From a virus: 37,722 bases of DNA. Position 1 is the stretch's first letter. The number at the start of each line of letters is the position of its first letter. The notes under the pieces were generated by a model. It had not been told where the DNA came from and did no database searches. It saw nothing but the letters and a program-made list of their open reading frames with translations. Position numbers and translations under genes: made by a program. Below are positions 23,439 to 29,194 of this stretch, one piece after another. The DNA lies in the IMG/VR virus record IMGVR_UViG_3300044970_001318, positions 1-37,722 of that record. One strand, given 5' to 3'.

Positions 23439-23623
23439 GCTTCTGTTTGCTGCTTGATCTCCACTTTAAAGTCCCGCTCAGGGAATACCGTATCCTTAAC
23501 CAACATATATGCATGAAAATGCATGTCGGTAGGCAGACAAAAACAATCCCCGTCAGCCGCATTCATCATGAGGCTTTGGAGCGTATTCATCCACTCACCA
23601 ACGGAAATAACATGGATTTCCAT
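23435..23623 (-). CDS. Hypothetical protein, 62 aa
   Basis: Its stop overlaps the primase ATG (ATGA), so it is part of the replication operon. The sequence MEIHVISVGEWMNTLQSLMM...DMHFHAYMLVKD is mixed, with no known motif. Possibly a small partner of the primase; this is inference from the overlap. Confidence 0.65.
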   Translation of the reverse strand: MEIHVISVGEWMNTLQSLMMNAADGDCFCLPTDMHFHAYMLVKDTVFPERDFKVEIKQQTEA

Positions 23624-23696
23624 CGGGGGTTGGGTTGTGTGTCTTCTTATCCTACGGCCGCCAATCCAGGAGAGCCATCAAGATTTTGTTAAATCA

Positions 23697-23879
23697 CTAA
23701 GTCTTATTAGACTCATACGAAAAATTCCACGGATTCTTTTTATCGACCTCATCCCATTCGTCCATCAGTCTGTTGTAAACATCTACAGGATCCTGCCTAG
23801 TCTTAATGCAAGACGAAGTTGCGACAGACCAGGCAATACGCTTGCGTCTCTCCATGGGATCATCAGTATTCCAGGGCAT
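23697..23879 (-). CDS. Hypothetical protein, 60 aa
   Basis: Three bases separate its ATG from the nuclease stop. It is helical and charged (MPWNTDDPMERRKRIAWSVA, DVYNRLMDEWDEVDKKNPWN), with no recognised domain. It lies between the nuclease and the primase genes in the same operon. Confidence 0.6.
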   Translation of the reverse strand: MPWNTDDPMERRKRIAWSVATSSCIKTRQDPVDVYNRLMDEWDEVDKKNPWNFSYESNKT

Positions 23880-23882
23880 GGC

Positions 23883-24737
23883 TCAAATCAAATCAGGGTC
23901 ATAAACATTGCAGCGTTCGATTTGGCTGTAGTACTCAGCTACGACTGCCAGCCAGTCACCCCTCAAAGAATCCAAAAACTTCCTGGAGATCTTGAAGACT
24001 TGAGTGCGGACAGGCGTTGAAACCAAGATGGCTGCCTGCTGGACCCGCATCCCAAGAGTCTGCTCAATACCAAGGTCGTACGCAGCAAGTTGCTTGCACG
24101 TCTTTTTAAATTTCATGTGCCCACCCAAGATGTCGCGCCACTCCATCGACCCCTTCTCCAGGTCCTTGGGCCACTTGCGACTGTAGGGTTTGACGCTGGT
24201 CTTAAGGTCGGCAAGCGTCAGTTTGTTCCCCACAACACCAATGATGTCAGGCGAGCCAACCCAAGCCCTGCCCTCTTCATCGTGTGCCCACACCCTACCG
24301 ATACCATCGTCTGATAGCGTGAATTGATGCTTGTCGAGCAGAGGGGTTTCAGCCCACAGCACTTCGTCAAATTGATCGAGGATCCCTGGCATACCCGACC
24401 AAAAATCCTGGTAGTCAGGCGGGATCTCAGGGCTCTTGTCCCCTTTCAGGTAGCACTCCATGCCATAGTGGATAGCTGTACCGCGCTCAGCAGCTGCCTC
24501 TTTTACGCCTGGATTGTTTTTACTCCACATCTCCAGCTTCCGTTTGTTTGCTTCGGATGCTGTCTCTGAGATAATTGTTGTGACCGATGGCGCCGGCCCT
24601 GTTACAAACGGTGTATGGTAGTGTCGCTTTCCGTTAATTGTAATACGGGCGGGGCGGCTGTTCAGCTCCCGCATCAACTCTGGCTGCTCTTGATATTTCA
24701 GCGACCATGGATCGCTTGTTTCAATTCTAGCAACCAT
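23883..24737 (-). CDS. PD-(D/E)XK nuclease (RecB/Cas4-like), 284 aa
   Basis: The nuclease core motifs are visible in order: ERGTAIHYGME (His90), GSPDIIGVV (Asp164), LTLADLKTS (Asp177 and Lys179) and KQLAAYDLGIE (Gln216, the RecB-type QxxxY motif). Such phage proteins act as exonucleases in recombination or in degrading host DNA. It heads the replication operon on the minus strand, with a -10-like TAGGAT 23 nt upstream that overlaps the promoter of the divergent hli operon. Confidence 0.88.
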   Translation of the reverse strand: MVARIETSDPWSLKYQEQPELMRELNSRPARITINGKRHYHTPFVTGPAPSVTTIISETASEANKRKLEMWSKNNPGVKEAAAERGTAIHYGMECYLKGDKSPEIPPDYQDFWSGMPGILDQFDEVLWAETPLLDKHQFTLSDDGIGRVWAHDEEGRAWVGSPDIIGVVGNKLTLADLKTSVKPYSRKWPKDLEKGSMEWRDILGGHMKFKKTCKQLAAYDLGIEQTLGMRVQQAAILVSTPVRTQVFKISRKFLDSLRGDWLAVVAEYYSQIERCNVYDPDLI

Positions 24738-24759
24738 TGAAGGTTTTGTATATTGCTGT

Positions 24760-24766
24760 TATCCTA
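24760..24766. promoter_or_regulatory. Overlapping divergent -10 elements (hli operon and nuclease operon)
   Basis: TATCCT (24760-24765, plus, extended by TG) ends 24 nt before ATG 24790. TAGGAT (24761-24766, minus) ends 23 nt before ATG 24737. The two boxes share five bases, so the two operons probably compete for polymerase. Confidence 0.45.
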
Positions 24767-24789
24767 GCGTATATGCCTAGCAATCGACC

Positions 24790-24894
24790 ATGGAAAACCA
24801 AAGGCGAACAATCATGTGGCTGATTGCAGCTATTGTTCTTGTCGTAGGTCTTGACGCCTACCTGTTTGCGGCCGAAGTTTTTAAAAACCAATGA
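24790..24894 (+). CDS. Single-pass membrane peptide, 34 aa
   Basis: MENQRRTIMWLIAAIVLVVG then LDAYLFAAEVFKNQ: a basic start, one hydrophobic helix (residues about 9-28) and a short polar end. Its stop overlaps the hli ATG (ATGA), so the two are probably made together. The size resembles small thylakoid or photosystem subunits, but I cannot assign it to one. Confidence 0.65.
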   Translation: MENQRRTIMWLIAAIVLVVGLDAYLFAAEVFKNQ

Positions 24895-25130
24895 ACAAAG
24901 CAGTGCTCTGGATCCAAGGCTGGTACAACTGCCTGTCCTGGATCATCCAAGAAATTATCAGCCGCTACTGCCCAGACCTCAATATTGCAACCTTGCCAAC
25001 CCATCCTGAGGATTACCTCTGGTATGCCGAGCGTTTTAATGGCCGCGCCGCTATGCTTGCCGTGATTTTTATCCTGCAATGGGAGTTTGTGACCCACAAA
25101 TCCATCTGGGAGTTTGTAGGTGTCTATTAA
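24891..25130 (+). CDS. hli: High-light-inducible (Hlip) chlorophyll-binding protein
   Basis: The Hlip helix is clear: YAERFNGRAAMLAVIFILQW, with Glu47, Asn50 and Arg52 as the chlorophyll-binding ExxNGRxAM core, then a second Glu (EFVTH). Phage Hlips are thought to protect the photosystem during infection of cyanobacteria. At 79 residues it has a longer N-terminus than typical. It follows a membrane peptide by ATGA overlap and overlaps the next GTG-started gene by 11 bases, giving a compact operon. Confidence 0.9.
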   Translation: MNKAVLWIQGWYNCLSWIIQEIISRYCPDLNIATLPTHPEDYLWYAERFNGRAAMLAVIFILQWEFVTHKSIWEFVGVY

Positions 25131-25281
25131 TCTCACCAGGTTTTATTACGACATTGATGACGAAGAGCGCACTGGCCTCCTGAATCAATGCGTAGTTGAC
25201 GATGTTGAGACGATTGAAGCCGATGCGTTTGAATTGGAGTTACAATCCAAGGATATTGAATACATTCGAGTCGACCTGTGA
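25120..25281 (+). CDS. Small acidic protein, 53 aa, GTG start
   Basis: A GTG frame overlapping the hli end by 11 bases encodes SINLTRFYYDIDDEERTGLL then NQCVVDDVETIEADAFELEL and a short end. It is acidic and beta/alpha, with no known motif. The stop overlaps the methyltransferase GTG start (GTGA). Coupled position in the hli operon supports translation. Confidence 0.6.
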   Translation: MSINLTRFYYDIDDEERTGLLNQCVVDDVETIEADAFELELQSKDIEYIRVDL

Positions 25282-25874
25282 CCCAAGCAACGGACTGGAC
25301 CACGTATTTTTCCACGGTCAAACCCAAGCTTGGCGCTCGGGCTGACGGCTTCCAAAAAATTTTTCAACACCTAAATGGAGTCAAAAATCCCATCATTATT
25401 GAGACGGGTACATACCGAGAGGTAGACAATTACACAGGCGATGGCTGCTCTACCCTCCTCTTTGACGAATACGTTAGTGCCCATGGTGGCCAGCTGATTT
25501 CTGTTGACATTGACCCGAATGCTTGCGAGCTAGCCAGCTCAAGTACCAGCAGCAACACTGAAGTTATTGAGTCAGACTCGGTTGAGTTCCTTGGTACTCT
25601 GGAGGGGCGCTGTGATCTGTTGTACCTAGACTCGTACAACATCACCGACTGGAACAATGATTGGGAGCCGGCTGCTCACCACCTCAAAGAGTTGTTTGCC
25701 GCCAAGAATATCATCAACCCTGGCACCTTAATCATTGTTGATGACAATAGAAAATCTTTGCAAGGCAAGCGGCTGGGCAAAGGCCGTTTGATTTATGAAC
25801 TCATGGAATCTCTTGGCATCCCTTGTTTTATTGATGCTTATCAAGTGGGCTGGATCTGGGAAGAATTACAGTAA
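25278..25874 (+). CDS. Class I SAM-dependent methyltransferase (TylF/Methyltransf_24-like)
   Basis: The Rossmann motifs are: IIIETGTYREVDNYTGDGCS (motif I with the E-x-GTY turn), GGQLISVDIDPNA (the acidic residue that binds the ribose), DLLYLDSYNI (motif IV) and GTLIIVDDNR. The substrate is unknown; sugar or small-molecule O-methylation is typical of this fold. GTG start overlaps the preceding stop. It closes the hli operon. Confidence 0.8.
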   Translation: MTQATDWTTYFSTVKPKLGARADGFQKIFQHLNGVKNPIIIETGTYREVDNYTGDGCSTLLFDEYVSAHGGQLISVDIDPNACELASSSTSSNTEVIESDSVEFLGTLEGRCDLLYLDSYNITDWNNDWEPAAHHLKELFAAKNIINPGTLIIVDDNRKSLQGKRLGKGRLIYELMESLGIPCFIDAYQVGWIWEELQ

Positions 25875-25904
25875 TCCCTACCATTTTTTTAACTTATTCA
25901 CTAG

Positions 25905-25940
25905 ATATGTTAAGAAAAACGTGACATACTTAACATATCA
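25905..25940. promoter_or_regulatory. Perfect 11-bp inverted repeat (operator-like or recombination site)
   Basis: GATATGTTAAG (25905-25915) and CTTAACATATC (25930-25940) are perfect inverted copies 14 nt apart. They lie just upstream of a TAGAAT box (25952-25957) and of the gene at 26000. Likely a dimeric regulator site; a tyrosine-recombinase crossover with two arms is also possible. Confidence 0.6.
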
Positions 25941-25999
25941 TTTATGTGGATAGAATGCCACAAGTAATTCTTTTACCACGAAACCCCAAAGGTTCTGAA

Positions 26000-26206
26000 A
26001 TGACTCTTTCCAACCAGGTCAAACAAGCCCTTGATAATGCTACGGCAAGTCTGCGGGAAGCCCTTGCTTTTGCTGCACGTACCGAGCATCCTGTAACGAT
26101 CAGCACATTGACCGACACCCTGGTACGCCTAGAGTCAATCGAGTCGATCGAGGAAATCATGCACAAATTTGGTAAAGAGCACGACATCCCCACCAACTTT
26201 GGCTAA
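26000..26206 (+). CDS. Small conserved phage protein, 68 aa
   Basis: MTLSNQVKQALDNATASLRE then ALAFAARTEHPVTISTLTDT and a helical end. I recall cyanophage proteins with a closely similar start (MTLxxQVxxALxxAxxSLRxALAFAARTE), function unknown. An in-frame ATG at 25955 and GTG at 25946 exist, but the conserved part begins at 26000. Confidence 0.7.
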   Translation: MTLSNQVKQALDNATASLREALAFAARTEHPVTISTLTDTLVRLESIESIEEIMHKFGKEHDIPTNFG

Positions 26207-26369
26207 GTATCACATTCCAACGGAGGCTGAACGCCTCCAAAATTATTTTTGGGAACTTGAATCAAAGATCCCAAACCCTGGTAAGGACTGGGCACGGTCT
26301 GCCAAAGAATGTAAGTGGCTTAAAATATTAAAAGAAAGAGAACTAAAGTCGAGTGGCGCAGGACGATAG
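26199..26369 (+). CDS. Small hypothetical protein, 56 aa, TTG start
   Basis: The best start is the TTG at 26199 (AKYHIPTEAERLQNYFWELE), overlapping the previous stop by 8 bases. It is basic and helical with two Trp-rich stretches (DWARSAKECKWLKIL). The start codon is uncertain. No family known. Confidence 0.5.
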   Translation: MAKYHIPTEAERLQNYFWELESKIPNPGKDWARSAKECKWLKILKERELKSSGAGR

Positions 26370-26451
26370 CAAGTATTCCAAACCGGAATTGCGTGAGCGC
26401 ATCAAAGATCGTGTGATGGCTGGCTCTAAGGGTGGTAAGCCAGGTCAGTGA
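26353..26451 (+). pseudogene. Truncated first copy of a small basic gene (DUF5872-like 5' fragment)
   Basis: A GTG frame encodes AQDDSKYSKPELRERIKDRV then MAGSKGGKPGQ and a TGA. It matches the start of the second copy at 27088 (MAEDKSKYTKPDLRERIKNK...GGKPGEWS) but stops where that copy and the remembered family read W-S-A-R-K. The break falls inside the Trp codon (TG-A), right before the endonuclease promoter. I infer that endonuclease insertion cut this copy. Confidence 0.65.
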
Positions 26452-26452
26452 T

Positions 26453-26479
26453 TTTGTGCTATAGTAAGAAAAGCACAAA
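26453..26479 (+). promoter_or_regulatory. -10 TATAGT within an 8-bp inverted repeat, endonuclease VII-like gene
   Basis: TTTGTGCT (26453-26460) and AGCACAAA (26472-26479) are perfect inverted copies. TATAGT (26460-26465, extended by TGC) lies between them and ends 21 nt before ATG 26487. Position and symmetry fit a promoter with an overlapping operator or a leader hairpin. Confidence 0.55.
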
Positions 26480-26486
26480 CCAACCA

Positions 26487-27095
26487 ATGCAAAAACTTTG
26501 CCGGGAATGCGGAACTAGAAAGCCGTATGAAAATTTTGCAAACAAAGGGTACAACTCAGCCGGCAATATAAAAAGAGACAGCGTATGCAAGGATTGCAGA
26601 TCTTTGATCAACCGTCGATTTAGATTATTGTATGGAGCAGACGGTCAAAAACAATGCTCTAAATGTGCTCATTATTTAGATTGGGATTGCTTTAGAAGAA
26701 GAAAGCAAGACGGTAAATTATATCTTCATTCTTCATGCAAAACTTGCAATAAGTTAAGTTGGGATAAATGGGTAGATAACAATAAAGAACATTATCAAAA
26801 AGTTAAAAAACAAGGGCAAGATTTATTACATCACAATCACAAAAAATATGAGCGCAGAGGAATAACAAAAGAGCAATACAATATTGTGTTTGAGGCCCAG
26901 GAAGGTTTATGTGCAATTTGCCAAGAGCCTCCCAAGGATAAACAATCTTTAGCCATGGACCATAATCATCAAACCAATGAGTTCAGAGGTTTATTGTGCA
27001 AAGAGTGCAACAGAGCCCTAGGTTTATTTGGTGATAATATAGATGTATTGACAAACGCAGTCACTTATCTTAAAGAACGAGGAAGTTATGGCTGA
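26487..27095 (+). CDS. Recombination endonuclease VII-like HNH nuclease, 202 aa
   Basis: Two N-terminal zinc knuckles (CRECG...CKDC and CSKC...CKTC) precede a T4 endonuclease VII type core: LCAICQEPPKDKQSLAMDHN then HQTNEFRGLLCKECNRALGL and FGDNIDVLTNAVTYL. Phage homologues include Holliday-junction resolvases and homing nucleases. Here a truncated gene copy lies on one side and a second copy on the other, so a homing role is likely. I chose ATG 26487 over the upstream ATT-rich frame because it follows TATAGT by 21 nt. The end overlaps the next ATG by 8 bases. Confidence 0.88.
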   Translation: MQKLCRECGTRKPYENFANKGYNSAGNIKRDSVCKDCRSLINRRFRLLYGADGQKQCSKCAHYLDWDCFRRRKQDGKLYLHSSCKTCNKLSWDKWVDNNKEHYQKVKKQGQDLLHHNHKKYERRGITKEQYNIVFEAQEGLCAICQEPPKDKQSLAMDHNHQTNEFRGLLCKECNRALGLFGDNIDVLTNAVTYLKERGSYG

Positions 27096-27399
27096 AGACA
27101 AAAGCAAGTACACAAAACCAGACCTGCGTGAGCGTATCAAAAACAAAGTTATGCGGGAAGGCCGTGGGGGTAAACCGGGAGAATGGTCGTAGCCGTAAGG
27201 CTAACTAATTATTTCGGCACGTAAAGCTCAACTTGTAGCACAAGAGTATAAGTCGGAAGGTGGCGGATATAAAGGAGGTAAAGGTGAGAAGCAAAAGTCT
27301 TTGGAGAAATGGGGTAAAGAAAAGTGGCAAACCAAGGACGAGTACGAAAAACGTTCTAAGGCTAAAGCTGCAGCCAAGAGGTATAAAGATGGCGAGTGA
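27088..27399 (+). CDS. Small basic protein with a 27-nt stop-containing gap (possible bypass site)
   Basis: The first part (27088-27189) encodes MAEDKSKYTKPDLRERIKNK...GGKPGEWS and meets TAG at 27190. After a 27-nt gap (27190-27216, ending in a second TCG) the same frame resumes at 27217 with ARKAQLVAQEYKSEGGGYKG and runs to TGA at 27397. Joined at the TCG codons, the product of 95 residues matches a family I remember as DUF5872-like (GQWSARKAQLVxxEYxxxGGGY). The joined protein is very basic. The downstream frame stays open for 61 codons and overlaps the next ATG by 11 bases, which suggests it is still used. Alternatives are a split gene with an ATT start or a pseudogene. Confidence 0.55.
27190..27216 (+). 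other. Coding gap with stop-hairpin and matched TCG codons
   Basis: The take-off codon TCG (27187-27189) is followed at once by TAG. TAGCC-GTAA-GGCTA (27190-27203) is a perfect 5-bp stem with a GNRA-type loop that contains the stop. The matching TCG sits at 27214-27216. The gap has three in-frame stops (TAG, TAA, TAA) and a length divisible by three. An AAGG lies at 27197-27200. Confidence 0.55.
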
Positions 27400-27598
27400 T
27401 AAAGCAATTCAACCTGGCTACACCAAGCGTTACTTGCCGGAAAAGGCATGGGCCTCTTTATCCAAGGAGGAAAGAGAGGAGACTGATCGCAAGAAACGTG
27501 CTGGTAGTAGGGAAGGAAAACAGTTTGTACCTAACACAGAAACAGCAAAGAAAGCTGGTAAAGCAGCCCGTGCATCCAAACGTTACAAAGATAAATAA
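27389..27598 (+). CDS. Small basic protein, 69 aa (C-terminal domain of the split family)
   Basis: ATG 27389 overlaps the preceding stop by 11 bases. The product MASDKAIQPGYTKRYLPEKA then WASLSKEEREETDRKKRAGS and REGKQFVPNT carries the RYLPxxAW...KKxxGSxxGKQFVxNT motif that, in the family I remember, follows the GGGY domain within one polypeptide. So the family is divided here between two overlapping genes. Function unknown; the Lys/Arg content suggests DNA or capsid binding. Confidence 0.7.
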   Translation: MASDKAIQPGYTKRYLPEKAWASLSKEEREETDRKKRAGSREGKQFVPNTETAKKAGKAARASKRYKDK

Positions 27599-27604
27599 CT
27601 CACG

Positions 27605-27610
27605 TATACT
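27605..27610 (+). promoter_or_regulatory. -10 element TATACT for the gene at 27632
   Basis: TATACT ends exactly 21 nt before the ATG at 27632. Confidence 0.55.
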
Positions 27611-27631
27611 TAATAAAGATTCCTGATTATC

Positions 27632-27802
27632 ATGGAAAAGAAAAAGGCTATTCCCCCCAAGAAAGCTGTGCCGCCCGCAAAAGGTAAAGCTGCTCCCCCT
27701 GTCAAAGGCAAAGGCGGTGCATCTGCTAAACAAACTGAAGCCCGCGACAAGTTTAAAGAAATGATTGCAAAGAAGAAAGAAGCTGCTGCCAAAAAGAAAT
27801 AA
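27632..27802 (+). CDS. Lys/Ala/Pro-rich histone-like protein, 56 aa
   Basis: MEKKKAIPPKKAVPPAKGKA then APPVKGKGGASAKQTEARDK and a Lys-rich end. Nearly a third of the residues are Lys, with Pro/Ala/Gly linkers as in histone H1 tails, so it probably coats nucleic acid, perhaps in the virion. The assignment comes from composition only. It has its own promoter box and is followed by the non-coding region. Confidence 0.65.
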   Translation: MEKKKAIPPKKAVPPAKGKAAPPVKGKGGASAKQTEARDKFKEMIAKKKEAAAKKK

Positions 27803-27812
27803 GGTATCGCGC

Positions 27813-27905
27813 TATACTTTCAGTGCTCAATACACACGTCTCGTCCCGTAGGTATTGGCGGTAAGTAGTTAGTCTTAGTCCTGGTCTGAGCAACCAGGAT
27901 TTTTT
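27813..27905 (+). ncRNA. Small non-coding RNA unit (promoter, about 80-nt RNA, terminator)
   Basis: TATACT (27813-27818) has no start codon at the usual 21 nt, and no frame longer than a few codons follows. The unit ends in a terminator: TCCTGGT (27879-27885) pairs with ACCAGGA (27893-27899) and is followed by TTTTTT (27900-27905). The transcript would begin near 27825. No known RNA family is recognised. It might be regulatory or antisense. Confidence 0.5.
27879..27905 (+). terminator. Rho-independent terminator of the small RNA
   Basis: 7-bp stem TCCTGGT/ACCAGGA with a 7-nt loop, extendable to 9 bp by G-T and A-T pairs, then six Ts. It is placed for plus-strand transcription from the TATACT at 27813 or from the gene at 27632. 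Confidence 0.75.
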
Positions 27906-27908
27906 GTG

Positions 27909-27914
27909 TATAAT
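27909..27914 (+). promoter_or_regulatory. -10 element TATAAT upstream of the structured region
   Basis: A consensus TATAAT directly after the terminator, with no start codon in the next 21-27 nt. Transcription would start near 27921, at the structured RNA region. Confidence 0.5.
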
Positions 27915-27920
27915 AAAATT

Positions 27921-28137
27921 GATAGAGGTCAGGTCCCTGTGCGCGTTAGGCACATAGCCTAGAAGGCGACACACCTGATCCATCACACCACCCCTATTGC
28001 TCTGTCGGTAGGGTGCAGCCAAGTCCTCTAACACTTGGTTTGCGTGCTAAGTCCTGGATAACCAGGCCAGGGGGATGGCCTCTCCTGCATGTAACACCCC
28101 CTATGCCTCTCAACGATGCACAAACCTGGGGGTCACT
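27921..28137 (+). ncRNA. Structured non-coding region with several stable hairpins
   Basis: No believable frame is present. Hairpins seen: GGTCAGGT/ACCTGATC (27927-27934 with 27973-27980) closing TGTGC/GCACA (27938-27942 with 27950-27954) and GCCT/AGGC (27957-27967); CCAAGT/ACTTGG (28019-28038); CCTGG-ATAA-CCAGG (28053-28066); and ACCCCC with GGGGGT near 28095 and 28127. The first set forms a three-way-junction-like fold. I cannot match it to a named RNA family. With the tRNA-like element it explains most of the gene-free stretch 27803-28242. Confidence 0.45.
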
Positions 28138-28213
28138 CACCTGGTCCGAGACAATTGGATAGTACGGTTACTGCCGCTGCAGGACGATGTAGGTTCGAAT
28201 CCTATCCAGGTGC
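28138..28213 (+). tRNA. tRNA-like element without a normal anticodon arm
   Basis: CACCTGG (28138-28144) and CCAGGTG (28206-28212) form a perfect 7-bp acceptor stem. GTAGG-TTCGAAT-CCTAT (28189-28205) is a good T-arm that joins the acceptor directly, and TTGGATA gives a D-loop-like GG. The total of 76 nt is right for a tRNA. The D stem has a mismatch and no 5-bp stem with 7-nt loop and U33 can be drawn; CTGC-CGCT-GCAG forms instead. CCA is not encoded. It may be a degenerate tRNA, a mimic or an attachment-type sequence. Confidence 0.4.
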
Positions 28214-28215
28214 TT

Positions 28216-28221
28216 TATACT
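28216..28221 (+). promoter_or_regulatory. -10 element TATACT for the gene at 28243
   Basis: TATACT ends exactly 21 nt before the ATG at 28243, just after the tRNA-like element. Confidence 0.55.
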
Positions 28222-28242
28222 AAGTTCATCTTGGCAAGTTAG

Positions 28243-28875
28243 ATGAGCTACTTAAATCACAACCTGCCGACGTTCACCTGCTACATCCGAAACGAATTCT
28301 TATACAATCACAAACAAGGCCATGGTGACGTGACGTTATGCGACGTACACTCAGTGGCATCCCTGGAAAAACACGTACCTTTATTTGAGGTGTTCCTAGA
28401 GAATGGCGTCAACTGGACAAGGCGTCCGATCCATGCCCTTTGTTGGAAACCAGATGCGCCTAAGCCTGAGCTTAATGAGTGCATGTGGTGGGATTGTTTC
28501 TCTCCGTATATTGATGTACAGGTTAGGTCACGCCTCTCAAACTTACGTGCAGAGCTAATCAATTTCAAAGGTGAGAAGAAGGGTGGCATCTACATGTTTA
28601 CCCTTGATTGGTCTTGGGAATCCAAGTCAACCCTTAATACAAACTTCAGTGAAACACCTGAGCACAAGTGTGCACACTTTTTCCGAATGGACGACGGTAA
28701 TTTTTATGCGTACCCCAACAACCGAATCATTTGGTACGACGATGCATGGCTTAAGAATCGAATTGAAAAGAACCCTGGATACGAGATTGACTTGACTGAG
28801 TACAGTGTGGAGAACTCACGGATGATTGAAACGTCCGATCATTTCATATACGAGACATCCACTACGGACGGCTAA
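28243..28875 (+). CDS. Conserved cyanophage protein, 210 aa
   Basis: Starts MSYLNHNLPTFTCYIRNEFL; also shows CWKPDAPKPELNECMWWDCF, KGGIYMFTLDWSW and EHKCAHFFRMDDGNFYAYPN then NRIIWYD. I recall proteins with these stretches in cyanophages, without a known role. It is rich in Trp and Cys, with no membrane segment, and could be a soluble early protein. The start is fixed by the 21-nt spacing to TATACT. Confidence 0.8.
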   Translation: MSYLNHNLPTFTCYIRNEFLYNHKQGHGDVTLCDVHSVASLEKHVPLFEVFLENGVNWTRRPIHALCWKPDAPKPELNECMWWDCFSPYIDVQVRSRLSNLRAELINFKGEKKGGIYMFTLDWSWESKSTLNTNFSETPEHKCAHFFRMDDGNFYAYPNNRIIWYDDAWLKNRIEKNPGYEIDLTEYSVENSRMIETSDHFIYETSTTDG

Positions 28876-28886
28876 CTGTTTGTTGT

Positions 28887-28892
28887 TATATT
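28887..28892 (+). promoter_or_regulatory. -10 element TATATT for the HNH gene at 28916
   Basis: TATATT ends 23 nt before the GTG at 28916. Confidence 0.4.
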
Positions 28893-28915
28893 TAAGACAA
28901 CAATGATTGGCTTTG

Positions 28916-29164
28916 GTGCCAACTTCCAAGGAAATACTCCAGCGCAATAGACAGAAGTTTCTTGAGTACAAGAAGACTTTGAATTGCCAGCACTGTGGAC
29001 TGAATGATCATCGTGTCCTTGAGTTTCACCACATAGGCGAGAAGGACCATAACATATCAAATATGGTCAACCATGGATACGGCTGGCGCCGCATCGAAGA
29101 AGAGATAAAGAAATGTATTCCGCTGTGCTGCAATTGCCACAGGCTTGAACACTGGAGTGATTAA
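28916..29164 (+). CDS. HNH endonuclease, 82 aa
   Basis: CQHCG, VLEFHHIGEKDHNISNMVNH and CIPLCCNCHRLEH give a complete compact HNH with zinc knuckle (HH pair as the catalytic His and its partner). It is typical of small phage homing nucleases. GTG 28916 is preferred over the TTG at 28907 by promoter spacing; the first residues PTSKEILQRNRQKFLEY fit this family. Confidence 0.88.
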   Translation: MPTSKEILQRNRQKFLEYKKTLNCQHCGLNDHRVLEFHHIGEKDHNISNMVNHGYGWRRIEEEIKKCIPLCCNCHRLEHWSD

Positions 29165-29188
29165 CTATTCCTTAGGGTAGCTTTCTGC

Positions 29189-29194
29189 TAGAGT
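29189..29194 (+). promoter_or_regulatory. Extended -10 TGCTAGAGT for the HNH gene at 29215
   Basis: TAGAGT preceded by TGC ends 20 nt before the ATG at 29215. Confidence 0.45.

Noticed and set aside
27260-27388. Alternative start of the 69-residue basic gene at 27260
   Set aside because: This frame overlaps the ARKAQLV coding part; the natural-looking protein begins at ATG 27389.
27980-28080. Second tRNA around GCTCTGTCGGTAGGGT
   Set aside because: The D-arm-like segment is not followed by a T-arm with TTCRA, and no acceptor stem pairs, so it is treated as part of the structured region.
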